DNA of 64,000 bases from Cycas panzhihuaensis (lineage: Eukaryota; Cycadophyta). A program made the position numbers and the translations under genes. Shown piece by piece: positions 46,401 through 58,164 of the stretch (within the stretch, counting starts at the first letter, position 1; each line of letters opens with the position of its first letter). Where the stretch lies: NCBI GenBank assembly GCA_023213395.1, contig CM041465.1, positions 167,841,741 through 167,905,740 of the forward strand, in the 5' to 3' direction. Below the pieces are notes generated by a model. That model searched no databases, had not been told where the DNA came from, and saw only the letters and a program-made list of their open reading frames with translations.

Positions 46401-48645
46401 TGTTTCACTAAAACTTGGCCTCTTCATATGCATTTGGATTTTGTTAGTAAATTGATGCTTATTACATGGTTTTATTGATGATGATTAATGTATGTTGATT
46501 TGATCTGATGGATTGGGCCTTGTTTTGTTGAAATAATACATGATTATTGATTGATGAAATGTAATGAATGATGTTATTGGCTTGTATTCCTATCATTCCA
46601 TTGATGACGTAAACTATGGTGACAAAGTTTTCTTTATGACTAGCTTGACTTCATACTTCCTTCAAAGTTGATTGTTTTTATCTTATTTTTGAGATTGCAC
46701 CCATGTTTTTGTTATTTATCATTTTTTAGGCCTATTCTTAATGCATTTCACTTCATTCTGGGTTTGTTTACTCTCTTGTGAACTCATTTTTGTGATTAAA
46801 AAACTCGTTAAATATTAATTTCTATCAATTTTTGGTCAAATTTTTACTTTATTGAAATCACATTTTTCACTCTGCAAAAAATGCGACCAATCACATTTTT
46901 AGAATAAAATCATGTTTTTGAGGTAGTTGAAAAATATGACTGATTACATTTTTAGAATAAAATCATATTTTTGGTAGGTCAAAAATGTGATCGATCATAT
47001 TTTCCACTGTCATACAACAAAAAATTAGGCCAGTGTACCAAAATTCTACATGCTGCCACATAGATATGATGGGATTTAGTTCTTTTTATGCCTAGAAGCA
47101 TGAAGAGAGTAGTAGTCGTGAAGATGGTTGAGAATTAGAGAGGAAGAGGTGATTCTTGCTCTTTGATTATGAAATTTTATGAAACTCTTGGAGAATTCTT
47201 GATGACTGCTACTGTGCTTTTTAGAGACTTGATTTTATGAAGTTATTGGGTGAAATATTAAAGAAGTTTTACTGTTGTGCTATTGCTACTCAATTGTTGA
47301 TGGTCTAAGCTTTCATCTTCTTGGATCTTCATAAATTTTTACTTCAAACTTCTCTTAATTTGGTAAGATCTTTCCTATTGGCTTTCAAACTTGTTTCATA
47401 TTATCTTGAAGGTAATTTTGTCTTAGAATTATTTCTCTTTATTGGCTGATGGTTGTTGGACTTTTGTTTAAACTTTAGGAGTTGAAATATACACTGAAAG
47501 GTCTACCCTTTGTGGAGTTCCTTAATGATAGACTAGGGAGAGGCATGGTCATCTCTTCACCATACGTCTAGTTACTCCTTCCTACTCTTTTCTAGCAACT
47601 TATATTTGAGTTAGATTGCTGCTATTGTTTGACATTGTTTGGCTCTTATTTGGCCTCTTTAGATTGTTGATGCTTCCTTCTTTGCTCTTGTTTTGAAGGA
47701 AAGTATGTGGGAAAAGTTTGTCAAGTGAAAAGAAAACTACCATTATGAGGTGCTCTTTACAATAGTAAAGGAATACTTGCTTTGCATCTATCATTGCATG
47801 CATTTTTATTTTCAAGTCAATTCTTGTGTCTTGAAAATCAAAAGTTAATAGTGTTGTTTGGTTAGAGTACTTCTAATTTTTAGCTTTCATATTGGGTTCA
47901 AAGATTCCTTTTGGAGCTTTCATTACTCTAATTGTGATAGAACCTTTGATTATTCTTGCATGGATGATTATTGTTCAGATTCTAAATAGTATCATCTCTT
48001 TTAGAAGTAAAGTATGCATGTGGTTACATGTGCATCTTTATTTTAAACATAAAAAGAAATAAAATAAACAAATAAAAAGGACTTGCATGCATAATTTCTA
48101 GTGTGTTTGTTTGTAATTTCATTATAAAAATAATAAAATAAAAACAAGAAGATTGATGTGAGTTTGATCTTGTGGTTTCTTTGATTGTATTATCTTACTC
48201 TCTTGGATTTGCATCCTTGTGATAATACAAAAACCTAGAAACCCAAACAAGACAAACTATTGTTTCTGTTAGCTTACTCTCTCCTACATCCTAATAAAAC
48301 TTAAAAGGTTGAACCAATCATAAGAGAGGAGTCCCTAGGAAGGATATTAAAGATATTGTAAGTATGACTCTAAACTTAGAACTCCTTCATCAAGTTGTAT
48401 AGGTTAGTGGATTCTATTACCCTATTTCACATCCACACCTTTCGTCATACCTACTCTCACTAAGGTAGATGACACTACTAGACGAAGATTCCTTCTTAGG
48501 AGTTGGGAAAAGATTGTCCTTTAGGTCTCTTTTGAGCTTTGTATTAGATCTTTCCCAAGCCTCAGACCATCTTTCTGGTAGCCTTGCTAAGGATTCAATT
48601 CCATAGAACACCATCATCTTTCTAGGGATAAACCTTGCACCACTA
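46401..48645 (+). repeat. 3' LTR of Tat element 2
   Basis: Starts TGTTTCACTAAAACTTGG and ends GCACCACTA, followed by the target duplication ATTAC. It contains ATGACGTAAACTATGG near 46605. Confidence 0.93.
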
Positions 48646-48837
48646 ATTACTACACTCTAGTTAATACTAGTATTAAGGAGTAGGAATCTAGAGGTGTAAT
48701 GGAGGTTTAGATTACCCTCAAAGGATGTCCATATGCCTAAGCATAGGTTCAGGAGACCCACAACATTTATGTTCCTCTTTTCTACCTTATAGAGTTGTGG
48801 TTTAGAGTGAATAGGTGGTATGTTTAGGTGGTGAAGG

Positions 48838-48923
48838 TATTAGAGCGTATGACACTAACTATCACAAGGAAGTCCTCTTCCCAAATCACCCTAGGGTTTT
48901 TGGTGTAACGACAACCTATGACA
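48838..48923 (+). repeat. TRIM 5' LTR
   Basis: 86 bp, differing from the 3' copy at a handful of positions only. Confidence 0.93.
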
Positions 48924-48925
48924 AG

Positions 48926-48937
48926 TGGTATCAGAGC
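48926..48937 (+). promoter_or_regulatory. TRIM primer-binding site
   Basis: TGGTATCAGAGC, identical to the consensus initiator tRNA-Met site, two bases after the LTR. Confidence 0.93.
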
Positions 48938-49077
48938 GACCAGGGTTCAAAACTGGTCTTGTGTACCACAGTAACACACCTGGAGATGCATGAAGGTGTT
49001 TGCTAGGTAGCACCAAGGAACATCGTGGTGGACATGCAATGCCGTGTAGGTACAATTGACTCCTTGTGATAGGGGAG

Positions 49078-49163
49078 TGTTAGAGTGCATGACACTAACT
49101 ATCATAAGGAAGTCCTCTTCCCAAATCACCTTGGGGCTTTTGGTGTAACGACAACCTGTGACA
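49078..49163 (+). repeat. TRIM 3' LTR
   Basis: Begins TGTTAGAGTGCATGACAC after a purine tract and ends CTGTGACA. Confidence 0.93.
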
Positions 49164-51953
49164 AAAGGGGTTGGGATCCTTGGGTTAGTGAATAGCCCAA
49201 AGAGGTCCTTCTATCCTCATTTTTAAGGGAGTAAATGAGAGCTCCCTTTTGGAAAGGGGGGGGGGGGTATGGTATGGACAAGAAATAAATATAGAGTAAA
49301 GTTATTTCATTATTACCTAAAAGGTTATATTTAGGGTTATGAGAGGTAGTAAGGTTTTCCTTTAATGCAAGTTTTATGATAAGTGTGATAGTTTTGCTTG
49401 TTTGAATATTGTCTTATGGCAAAATATGATGTTTTGTGCAAAATGTAAGTTGTGGTTATGTTATTTGTAAAATAAAATGATTAACTAGCAATGCCTAACA
49501 ATCACAATCCCTCACTCTCAAGCTTACTCTCTTTTACTTTTGAAAAAATGAAACTTGAAGCTGTATGCATAAAATAGAGTCAAATTTTCATTTGGGGAAG
49601 GTGTAAAGGAAAGGGAAGGATGAATATCGCTAATTCTTATGCAAAGTTCTTCCTTTTCAATTTGATTCCTTTTTCATGCAAAAGAGAATGTATTTCTCTA
49701 ATCTTAGTTTTTTAAACCTCGTTTCTACATGCATATGTATATGCAAAATGAGAGAGCAATCCTTTCTTATTATTCATTTTCCTTCATGAAGAGAAAGGGA
49801 GAGAGTAGGGATATATATATTTATATTTCTTTTTTTTAAAGTGCTTTTCTTCCTTATGAATGCAAAGAGATATGCTATGTAAAAATGAATCCCTTACTCT
49901 TGTTGAATATGTACATGCAAGTTCTAATAATAAAAAGATAAGCTTAGAAGGAAAATGGGAGAAGAAGGAGAGAGCTTGGAGAGATTGTACCCAGTTATCG
50001 ATGCTTGAAGGCAACTTTGACCTAGCTCCTTCATTGTTCTTCCCTTTGCAATAGTGCAAGCTCCTTCTTGGCTACAAAAGTCATCAGACACAAATGGGGC
50101 TTCCTTACATTCTACAAGGTCAAAGGAAATGTTTCATAAACAAAAGAAAAGGAATGAGAAAAAGAGCAAAATATGCATCACAATATATGATTCTAAACCA
50201 TAAATTAATATTACCTTGTGATGAAGCTTTCCTCATGCCCTTTAAACTAGTGAGTAAGGACAAACCTTCTACCTGCAAGCATGGAGAAAAACTCTTTCCA
50301 TAAGAGATATGTGCAATATATGTCTTTATATGATTATTTTACAATATATTTATTATTTGTTTTCTGTTCAAAAGAAACAAATCAAGTGTTACTTCTCTTC
50401 TCCTTAAGATTTAAGCATGCAAAAAGTATAAAAAGAGAAATGACAAGAGAGGTATAAAAAAGGTGGGGTGCTTCACAGTGGTGTGGCCTCCCTAAACAAG
50501 AGTTGTCTCCCAAGTGTATCAAGAAGAAATACCCAATCTTGCAACTTTCAACTAAGATTCAAAGGGAGAAATAGGATGTAATTATGAGAGGTGGAGTCTC
50601 AAAGATGAGCAATGGATTGCTAGTTAATTGGTATGGTTGTATGGTTTTGTATTAGGGAAGGAGTGTATATGCACAATGAGGAAGGGAACTTTGTGGTGTT
50701 AGGAGGGGATTACCCAATGGAAAGGGGGTGAAAAAGTTGGAACTTGTATCTATATTCCATTCTCTAACTCCTTTTACCAACTGATACACTACTCATTTCC
50801 TCCTCTAATGCCTTAGTTGATGGTGGGAACTTTCTAGTTCATGGAGAATAATTTTCTCCAAGGTTTTAGTGAGCAAACTTGTTAGGATCTATTAGCTATT
50901 GTTCTTAAACCAAGATATCAAAGGGAATACATCTAAATGATGAAAATCAAGGCAAACTAATAAAAGTTTTTATTAAGAATAAAAGAATGGTTAGGTCTTA
51001 CTCACTTGAAATAAGTAGACTTGGTGATTATAGAAGAGTTTATTGATGAAGGATCCTTGTAGCTCTAAACGAAATGTCTTTTGAGAGAATCCTTGAATGT
51101 TGAGATAGGAGAAGAGAGTCTTCTTGATTGTAGAAGCTTGTAGGGGAAGTATTTTAGGTGCTAAAGATTGGAATCCTCTTGTGCTTGCTCCTCCAAACTT
51201 TATTTTTTCACCTTTTTATTAAGAGAGAGCTTGACACATGAAAGAATAAGATTTAGAGTGATTATAGAATGAAGAGAATGCAAATGAAAAGTGAGTTTTT
51301 ATGTTTGAATGAGTTCCCCTAACTGTTATGCCTTAATCTAGGATGGTCTTGAGGTAACAGACATGTTAGAGGATGTATTAAATGTAAATTGGAACATTGT
51401 TGGCTGTGATTGGTTATGCAACAATCACACCACAAATATATCTACAGGGCATAATAATTAGAGTGGGGCGAGGAAGGAATCAATATGGGGCAAATAGAAC
51501 TCTCTATAATGTAGAGACATGGTATAAAAATTGATGAAAATTAAGTGAAATCTAAATAAAAAGGCCATAAACTTCTCCTTAAAGCCTTTGCACACTAATC
51601 CTTGACTACCCAAGTTGCTGATGATACATGACAAAGGGGAAAAAAGATATAATAAGTGAGTGAAAATGAGTTAAACTCAATAGGAACCAAGTTGCAAGGA
51701 CACATAATGGACCTCTTATTAACTACGAGACTACTATGGAGGTTCTGAATGCCATTGGACTGGAATCTTAGTCATCATAGGAAAAAATAAATGTAAGTAA
51801 GCTAACTAAAATAAGCAATCAAGTATCTAAGTAGCCAAATAGGCATCATATGAGGCAATGAACATAAGGGATGTATTGAAATATAAGATAAAATACATAC
51901 CTATACTTACTTGTTCCATGAACTCCTGATTCATTCTCAATAGGCAGGAAACA

Positions 51954-51963
51954 CTGCCCCCTT
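51954..51963 (-). promoter_or_regulatory. Polypurine tract of Tat element 3
   Basis: Minus strand AAGGGGGCAG, identical to that of Tat element 1, directly before the LTR start. Confidence 0.85.
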
Positions 51964-52396
51964 GGTAGCAGAAACTCATTTCTCTAGAGTATGAAATGAT
52001 GATGAATGCTATCACCACAAATAATATTAGTATGAATAATAACTAAGAAGTAATTATGTAGATAACTAAGGGAAAGAGTAAGTGTCATAATAGATATATG
52101 GATAGGATGCACATGATGAAAGGGTAAAGTAGGTTCGTGACCAAGTCAATGCTAAGGTGAATGACCCTGAACCCAAAGCACATGAAGGAAAGACCAAAAG
52201 TATGAGACTAAGTGCAATGCGCTTAGTGGCATACCAAATAGGTGTTTAGAAACCCAAAAAGACCCTCAGGGAGGTGAGGAGATGCCCTAATACCTAGCAA
52301 GGATATGAGCTAAGTAAGTAGAGGTTTCAGTCACCAAAGTTTGACCTCATTCGTAGCCACTATTCAGATGTGGAGAAGAAAGAGAAAAGATAAGGG

Positions 52397-53040
52397 TGTT
52401 GGATATTGTGACAACAATAGTTTGAGGCTAAAATTTTGGCATGTTAGCGGCATGGTTTTGCCCCCTAATCTTTCTCAGGGGATTCCATGGGGGGCGAGAG
52501 CCCCCCTTGGTCGGGGGGTGTGAGGGTGTGGAACGCCCCTTGCTAAGAGGGGGTTTGGGGGCGATAGCCCCCGACCCAAAAAATTAGCCTATAAACCATA
52601 TTAAATTGTAAAGAGAATTAGGGTTATTCGATACAAATACCATAGATTCTATGGCTGAGATTTATGCCTTGGATGACCCTCTCATGTAGCCCAATTTAGG
52701 GATTTTCTTATTATGTTGTATGTAATGTAATGTCTTTGTGAAGAGGCGGCAATTTGGTTGTTGTTCCTGAGAGCACTCTGTTACTGAGATATATTTTTTC
52801 TCTATTTTACAACAATAAAGATCAATACCTTTCCTGTATGGATGTTTCCCTAGCACGCTACTAGGGTTTTACCACGTTATATTGGGTGCATATGTGATGT
52901 TTGGCTTTCATATTCATGTTATTGTATTATCTCTAATTTTAGAACTTGCATGTTAAATTTTAGTTTCAATTCTTGTAACTAGTTGCAAAATAGTTTAGAT
53001 CTTGTGGCAGTTTAAGGTTTGGGACCTTGTATTCTCAACA
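52397..53040 (+). repeat. 5' LTR of copia 2
   Basis: Begins TGTTGGATATTGTG and ends ATTCTCAACA. It carries the GC-rich hairpin block near 52440-52575, on the opposite strand to copia 1. Confidence 0.97.
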
Positions 53041-53042
53041 AG

Positions 53043-53055
53043 TGGTATCAGAGCC
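53043..53055 (+). promoter_or_regulatory. Primer-binding site of copia 2
   Basis: TGGTATCAGAGCC, two bases after the LTR; initiator tRNA-Met type. Confidence 0.95.
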
Positions 53056-53110
53056 ACTTTCTTTTTGTAGCGAGTTTGTGAAGGTTTTGGTGTCAACCTT
53101 TCAACACAAA

Positions 53111-54030
53111 ATGGTAAAACTAGCAAGTGCAAAGTTCGAAGTGGAGAAATTCAATGGCAAGAACAACTTCTAGTTGTGGAAGCTAAAAGTGTATGATATT
53201 CTTGTATAGCAGGGTTTGTATAAAGCCCTTGCAGGTAAATCGAAGAAACCCATAGGGATGGATGATGATGAATAGGATGATTTAGACAATAGAGCACTTA
53301 GCACAATACGATTATGCTTGGCATATGAAGTTTTGTTTAACATCGCAAGGGAGCATACAACAATATGATTATGGACCTGGTTGGAAAGGCCTATATATGA
53401 CCAAATTAGTAATGAATTAAATCTACTTGAATAGGTAATTATACTCGTTACAGATGAAGGAAGGTACAAAAGTTGCTGACTATTTAAATATTTTCAATAC
53501 TTTTATTTGTCAGTTGACTAGTATCGATGTTAAAATTGAGGATGAGGATAAGGTTGTTACCTTGTTATGGTCATTACCCAAACCCTGGATAATATTGTCA
53601 CCTCAATTAGTTTTAGCACTACAGATGAATTGGAACATGATTTTGTTGTGAGTGCTTTACTAATAGAAGAAGTGCAGAGGAAGTCTAGTCTTAAAACCTC
53701 CACACCAGAAGCTATGACGACAAAGGGTAGAATGTTTAAGAGAGGACAAAACTCTAGGGATACATCAAGGTCTAAGTCAAAGAGTAAAAAGAGTAAGCTT
53801 AGGTGTCAGCACTGTAATAAGATCGGTCACCTCAATAAGGATTGTTATAAAAGGAAGGAGTTCCAAAAAAAGGAAGATCCTACCAAGGAGGTGAATTGGG
53901 TGGAGTCAAATCAAGGTATGGATGATGATGTCTTAGTTGCTTGTAATGTTTTTCATTATCACCATGACTGGTTATTAGATTCAGGTGCTTCGCACCACAT
54001 GTGTCCACACAAAAGTTGGTTTTAATCATA
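53111..54030 (+). pseudogene. Gag and protease of copia 2
   Basis: The ATG at 53111 opens MVKLASAKFEVEKFNGKNNF, followed by a TAG. The middle of Gag (53454-53651) is readable only in another frame, and the original frame returns from 53567. The zinc knuckle CQHCNKIGHLNKDC (about 53805-53846) is intact, unlike copia 1. Protease has WLLDSGASHHMCP near 53970 with an intact DSG. A stop at 54023 is the first of several before integrase. Confidence 0.92.
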
Positions 54031-55260
54031 CTAACCTCTTGATGGTGGTGATGTGCTTATGGGAAATGAAGTTTCTTGTAAGATAATGGCCATTGGTAGC
54101 ATCAGAATTAAGATGTTTGATGGGGTAGTGAGAACATTAACTGAGATTAGACATGTACCTAATCTGAAAAGGAATCTGATTTCCTTGGGTTAATTAGATT
54201 TGGGTAGTTATAAGCATACAGGTCATGAAGGAGTCCTAAAGGTGTCAAAGCGTGCCTTACTTGTTATGAAAGCCTTAAAGAAAGGAAATTCTTACATTTT
54301 AGTAGGAAGTACAGATGTCAGAGAAGCAGCTACAACATCAAAGACTACAGAAGATCTAGCTCAGTTATGGCATCAAAGACTTGGGAACATGAGTGAGAGA
54401 GGAATTAAGGTGTTGATAAACCATAAGTTACTTCCTGACTTACAACTTTCAGATTTGGCTTTCTGTAAATATTGTGTTTTTGAAAAATAGTATAGACTCA
54501 GGTTTAAAGTAGGGAGTCACACTAGTAAAGACATTCTGGATTACATACATTCATATGTGTGGGGACTGGCCCCTAAAATATCTTATAGAGGATCATTGTA
54601 CATTGTCACATTTATAGATGATTACTCTAGGAAGGTATGGGTCTATTTTTTGAAAAGGAAATCTGAAGTATTTAGTGTGTTTAAGCAGTTCAAGGCTCTA
54701 GTTGAGAATAACACTGGTAAGACAATCAAATGTTTAAGAACTAACAATGGAGGTGAGTTCAACTCCTTGTAGTTTAAGAACTATTGCAGAGAAGTTGGGA
54801 TCAAAAGACATAAGACCACTAGCAATACTCCGCAGCAAAATGGCATTGCTGAGCGCATGAATATGACACTCTTGGAAAGAGCAAGAAACGTGCTAAGTAA
54901 TGCTAGAGTGGAGTAGGGCTTGTAGGCAGAAGCTGTTCAAACAGCTTTCTATCTGGTAAATAGGTCACCATCACTTGCAATAGATTATAAGATTCCTAAA
55001 GAGGTATGGAATGGACATCCATGTGATTATTTAAATTTAAAAGTTTTTGATTGTGATGCTTATGCCTAGATTAACAAAAGTAAACATTCAAAGTTAGACC
55101 CAAAATCTAAGAGATATATCTTTGTTGGTTATGGTGATAAGGATGGTGTGAAGGGATATAGGTTGTGGGATCCTACTAGTTACAAAATCACCATTAACAG
55201 AGATGTTGTATTTGATGAATCTCCCCTTGTAAAATCAGACAATGGAGAAGTTAAAATGAA
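54031..55260 (+). pseudogene. Integrase of copia 2
   Basis: The pre-integrase region (54200-54490) reads GLNMSER-like RLGNMSERGIKVLI. In the core the first catalytic Asp is Tyr in HSYVWGLAP and the second is Asn in RTNNGGEF, while Glu is kept in NGIAERMN. Copia 1 shows the opposite damage (both Asp kept, Glu lost). The C-terminal part has FVGYGDKDGVKGYRLWD (about 55120). Stops lie at 54488-54490, at 54770 and near 54915. Confidence 0.93.
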
Positions 55261-57037
55261 ATAGGAGCAGCAAGATGAACATCAACAAGTCAAGTTTGAA
55301 ATGCAATCATCTATGGAATCAGAAGAGCAGGAAGATCTTTCTGAACATGAATCATCAGCAGATTCACAAGAGTATGTGGACACTCCTCTACCAACAGTTA
55401 GAAGATCTATATGAGTTAGTCATCCACTTGACAGGTACAACCCTTCTATTTCTATTACTTTAGTTTCTAATGATGGTGAGCTCACATGTTATCACAAAGC
55501 AATAGATGATATGCATGGTGAGAAGTGGAAAAGGGCTATGCAGGAAGAGATAGATGCTTTGAAGAAAAATAATTCATGGGACTTGGTAGAACTTCCACAT
55601 GGAAGGAAGACTATTGGTTGCAGGTGGGTTTTTAAAAAGAAAACATATGTTGATGGAAAGGTTGATAAATACAGGGCATGATTGGTGGATAAAGGTTTTA
55701 CACAGAAAGCAGGTATTTACTTTCATGAGATCTTTTCACCAGTTATCAAACTTATTTCAATTTGAGTGCTGTTAGCATTGGTAGCTTCTCTTGATTTGAA
55801 GTTGGAGCAGTTAGATGTAAAAACAACTTTTCTACATGGAGATTTAGATGAGGAGTTCTATATGGATTAACTAGAAGGGTTTGTACAAGATGGAAGGAAA
55901 AGACTTATTTGCAGGCTTAGGAAATCATTGTGTGGCCTGAAGCAATCACCAAGGTAGTGGTACAAGAAGTTTGATGCCTTCATGGAGAGCCAAAATTTCA
56001 AAAGAAGTAAGTATGATTATTGTGTTTACTTTAAATTTATAGACAATAGATTATTCATTATCTTGGTATTATATGTTGATGACATGCTGGTTGCAAGCAA
56101 GAGCATGGAAGAAATCAATAAGCTAAAGGCTCAATTGGCCAAGACTTTTGATATGAAGGATCTAGGAACTATAAAATAAATCTTAGGCATGGAGATACAC
56201 AGAGACAAGAAAAATGGTAAGCTATGGTTATCATAGCATAAATATGTGGAGAAGGTGCTAACTAGGTTTGGTATGGCAAATGTGAAACCAGTGAGTATCC
56301 CATTGGCTTTTAACTTCAAGCTTTCTTCAAATATGAGTCCTAGTAGTGAAGAAGAAAAGGTTTATATGTCTCATGTGCCTTATGCTAGTGTAGTAGGAAG
56401 TTTGACATATGCCATGGTATGTATAAGACCTGATATTTTATATGCAGTCAGTGTAGTTAGTAGGTTTATGGCAAATCCAGAAAAGGAACATTGGGTTGCA
56501 GTGAAATGGGTGCTTTGGTATTTGAGAGTCACAAGTGACTACTGCATCACCTTTAGAGGTATAGGTAATTAGGTTTATGGATATGTTGATTCAGACTTTG
56601 TAGGAGATTTAGACAAAAGAAGGTCTACTTTAGGTTATGTTTTCACTCTTGCAAATGGTCAAGTTAGTTGGATGTCCAAATTGCAGAGCACAATTGCAAT
56701 GTCAACTGCATAACCTAAATATATTACTGTAGCACATGTTTGTAAAGAAGCAATATGGTTATAGGGTCTATTGGTTGAGCTTAGAAGGAGACAGGAAAAT
56801 GTAAAGGTATTTTGTGACAGTTAAAGTTCTATTTACTTAGCCAAGAATCCAGCTTATCATAGTAGAACAAAGCATATTTCTCTTAAGTACCATTTTGTTA
56901 GACAGGTTGTGGAAGTAGGTGGAGTGGCACTTGAGAAGATTCACATAAATCAGAATTATGCTGATATATTCACAAAACTAGTACTATTAGAGAAGTTCAA
57001 ATGGTGTTTGACTTCTCTTGGCTTACAGAAAAGATGA
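55261..57037 (+). pseudogene. Linker, reverse transcriptase and RNase H of copia 2
   Basis: An acidic linker (55275-55500) leads into RT (AMQEEIDALKKNNSWDLVEL at about 55539). It continues to YVDDMLVASK near 56070, which is intact, and RNase H from 56246 with VYGYVDSDFVGDLDKRRS near 56580, ending at QKR and TGA (57035-57037). All parts share one frame, with stops mainly at former Gln, Trp or Arg codons. About 38 bp separate the stop from the PPT. Confidence 0.93.
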
Positions 57038-57074
57038 TGAAGGGTCCAGGAAAGGTACTTGGTAAATTATTGTC

Positions 57075-57085
57075 AAGGTGGAGAT
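57075..57085 (+). promoter_or_regulatory. Polypurine tract of copia 2
   Basis: AAGGTGGAGAT before TGTTGG, identical to copia 1. Confidence 0.9.
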
Positions 57086-57692
57086 TGTTGGATATTATGA
57101 CAACAATAGTTTGAGGCTAAAATTTTAGCATGTTGGCGGTGTAATTTCCCCCTTTAATCTTTCTCAGGGGTTCCAAGGGGGGTGGGAGCCTCCCTTGGCT
57201 GGGGGGTGCGAGGGTATGGAACGTTCCCTACTAAGAGGGGGTTTGGGGGTGATAGCCCCCGACCTAAAAAATTAGCCCTATAAACCATATTAAATTGTAA
57301 AGAGAATCAGGGTCATTCGATACAAATACCGTAGATTCTATGGCTGAGATTTATGCCTTGGATGATCCTCTCATGTATAGGGTTATACTGTGAAGAATGT
57401 GGCAACTGGTTGTTGTTCCTGAGAGCACTCTACTACTGAGATGTACTTTTTCTCCATTCTACAGCAATAAAAATCGATACCTTTCCTATGTAGATGTTTC
57501 CCTAGCACACTGCTAGGGTTATACCACATTATATCAGGTGCATATGTGATGTTTGGCTTTCATATTCATGTTATTATATTATCTTTGATTTTAGAACTTG
57601 CATGTTAAATTTTAGTTTCGATTCCTGTAACTAGATGCAAAATAGTTCAGATCTTGTGGCGGTTTAAGGTTTGGGACATTGTATTCTCAACA
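57086..57692 (+). repeat. 3' LTR of copia 2
   Basis: Begins TGTTGGATATTATG and ends ATTCTCAACA, followed by the target duplication AAGGG. It is about 37 bp shorter than the 5' copy, owing to a small deletion near 57385. Confidence 0.97.
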
Positions 57693-57927
57693 AAGGGGTA
57701 GGGTCACCCTTAAGGGCTTTCTAAAGGACAACTAATTAAGCAAATAAAGAGTCACCTTGGAGTTGAAGACAATGCTTGAGGATAAAGATGGCTAGGCTAT
57801 TAGCCTTAGCATTTTGACTATTAGGAATGTATCAAATATTGATCAAAGAGAAGTGGTATAATAAGGATATGACTATAGTAGTTAGAGACCTTAATTTGGG
57901 GCAAAGGACATGATAGGTTTGGGTCAA

Positions 57928-58164
57928 CTAGGACACAATGATTTGAGAGTCATAGTGTAGAATGATGGGGCCATGATGGAAGTGAAGTGTATTAGTCAAG
58001 GCCTTAATGACAACTATGTACTCTACTTTATTATTCATGGCCTTAGGAAGATACATCCTAAAATGCATGAATTCATGCCCTGAAGGATCATAGATGATCC
58101 AGGCTACAACAGAAGATCCTTGGTTGCCATGACTACCACTATTAATATAGATAAGTAGAGTCAT
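57928..58164 (-). pseudogene. Extra RNase H of Tat element 3
   Basis: Reads IYINSGSHGNQGSSVVAW, closest to the extra RNase H of Tat element 1. The first catalytic Asp is Asn (YIN). Glu is kept in NNKVEY and Asp in HYDSQII. With copia 2 removed it lies about 0.7 kb from its 3' LTR, the same placement as in Tat element 1. The frame ends soon after, at a stop. Confidence 0.85.

Larger units (their letters stand above)
36226..48645 (+). mobile_element. Tat element 2 (Ty3/gypsy), lacking gag-protease-RT
   Basis: The LTRs (36226-38679 and 46401-48645) are bordered by a perfect 5 bp target duplication ATTAC at 36221-36225 and 48646-48650, so this is one insertion of 12420 bp. The internal region starts directly with the end of the RT/RNase H region and the integrase. 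Then follow repeat clusters, extra RNase H, an antisense gene, more repeats and a PPT. Gag, protease and RT are absent, so movement would need another element. It sits in the LTR of Tat element 3. Confidence 0.93.
48838..49163 (+). mobile_element. TRIM (miniature LTR retrotransposon, 326 bp)
   Basis: Two 86 bp LTRs (48838-48923 and 49078-49163) enclose 154 bp without coding capacity. It has a perfect initiator tRNA-Met PBS (TGGTATCAGAGC, 48926-48937) and a purine tract (ATAGGGGAG) just before the 3' LTR. The LTRs begin TGTTAGAG (5' copy TATTAGAG) and end GTGACA/ATGACA. The flanks GAAGG and AAAGG are a near-matching target duplication. It depends on other elements for all enzymes, and is inserted in the LTR of Tat element 3. 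Confidence 0.93.
48651..51953 (-). repeat. 3' LTR of Tat element 3 (interrupted by a TRIM)
   Basis: The right end (AGGCAGGAAACA) and the neighbouring ACATACCTATACTTACTTG match the LTR edge of Tat element 1 (ATACCTGTGCTTACCTGAG). Near 48720 it shares a diverged match with the start of element 1's LTR. Homology in the middle is weak by eye. It has a run of 12 G at 49256-49267. Confidence 0.75.
52397..57692 (+). mobile_element. Copia 2 (Ty1/copia, same family as copia 1)
   Basis: LTRs of 644 bp (52397-53040) and 607 bp (57086-57692), PBS, PPT and a perfect target duplication AAGGG (52392-52396 and 57693-57697). From 53111 to 57037 the protein is readable in essentially one frame of about 1,300 codons, the length expected for Tnt1-like elements. 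It is interrupted by stops and by a frame excursion inside gag. It is inserted in the 3' internal region of Tat element 3. Confidence 0.97.
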
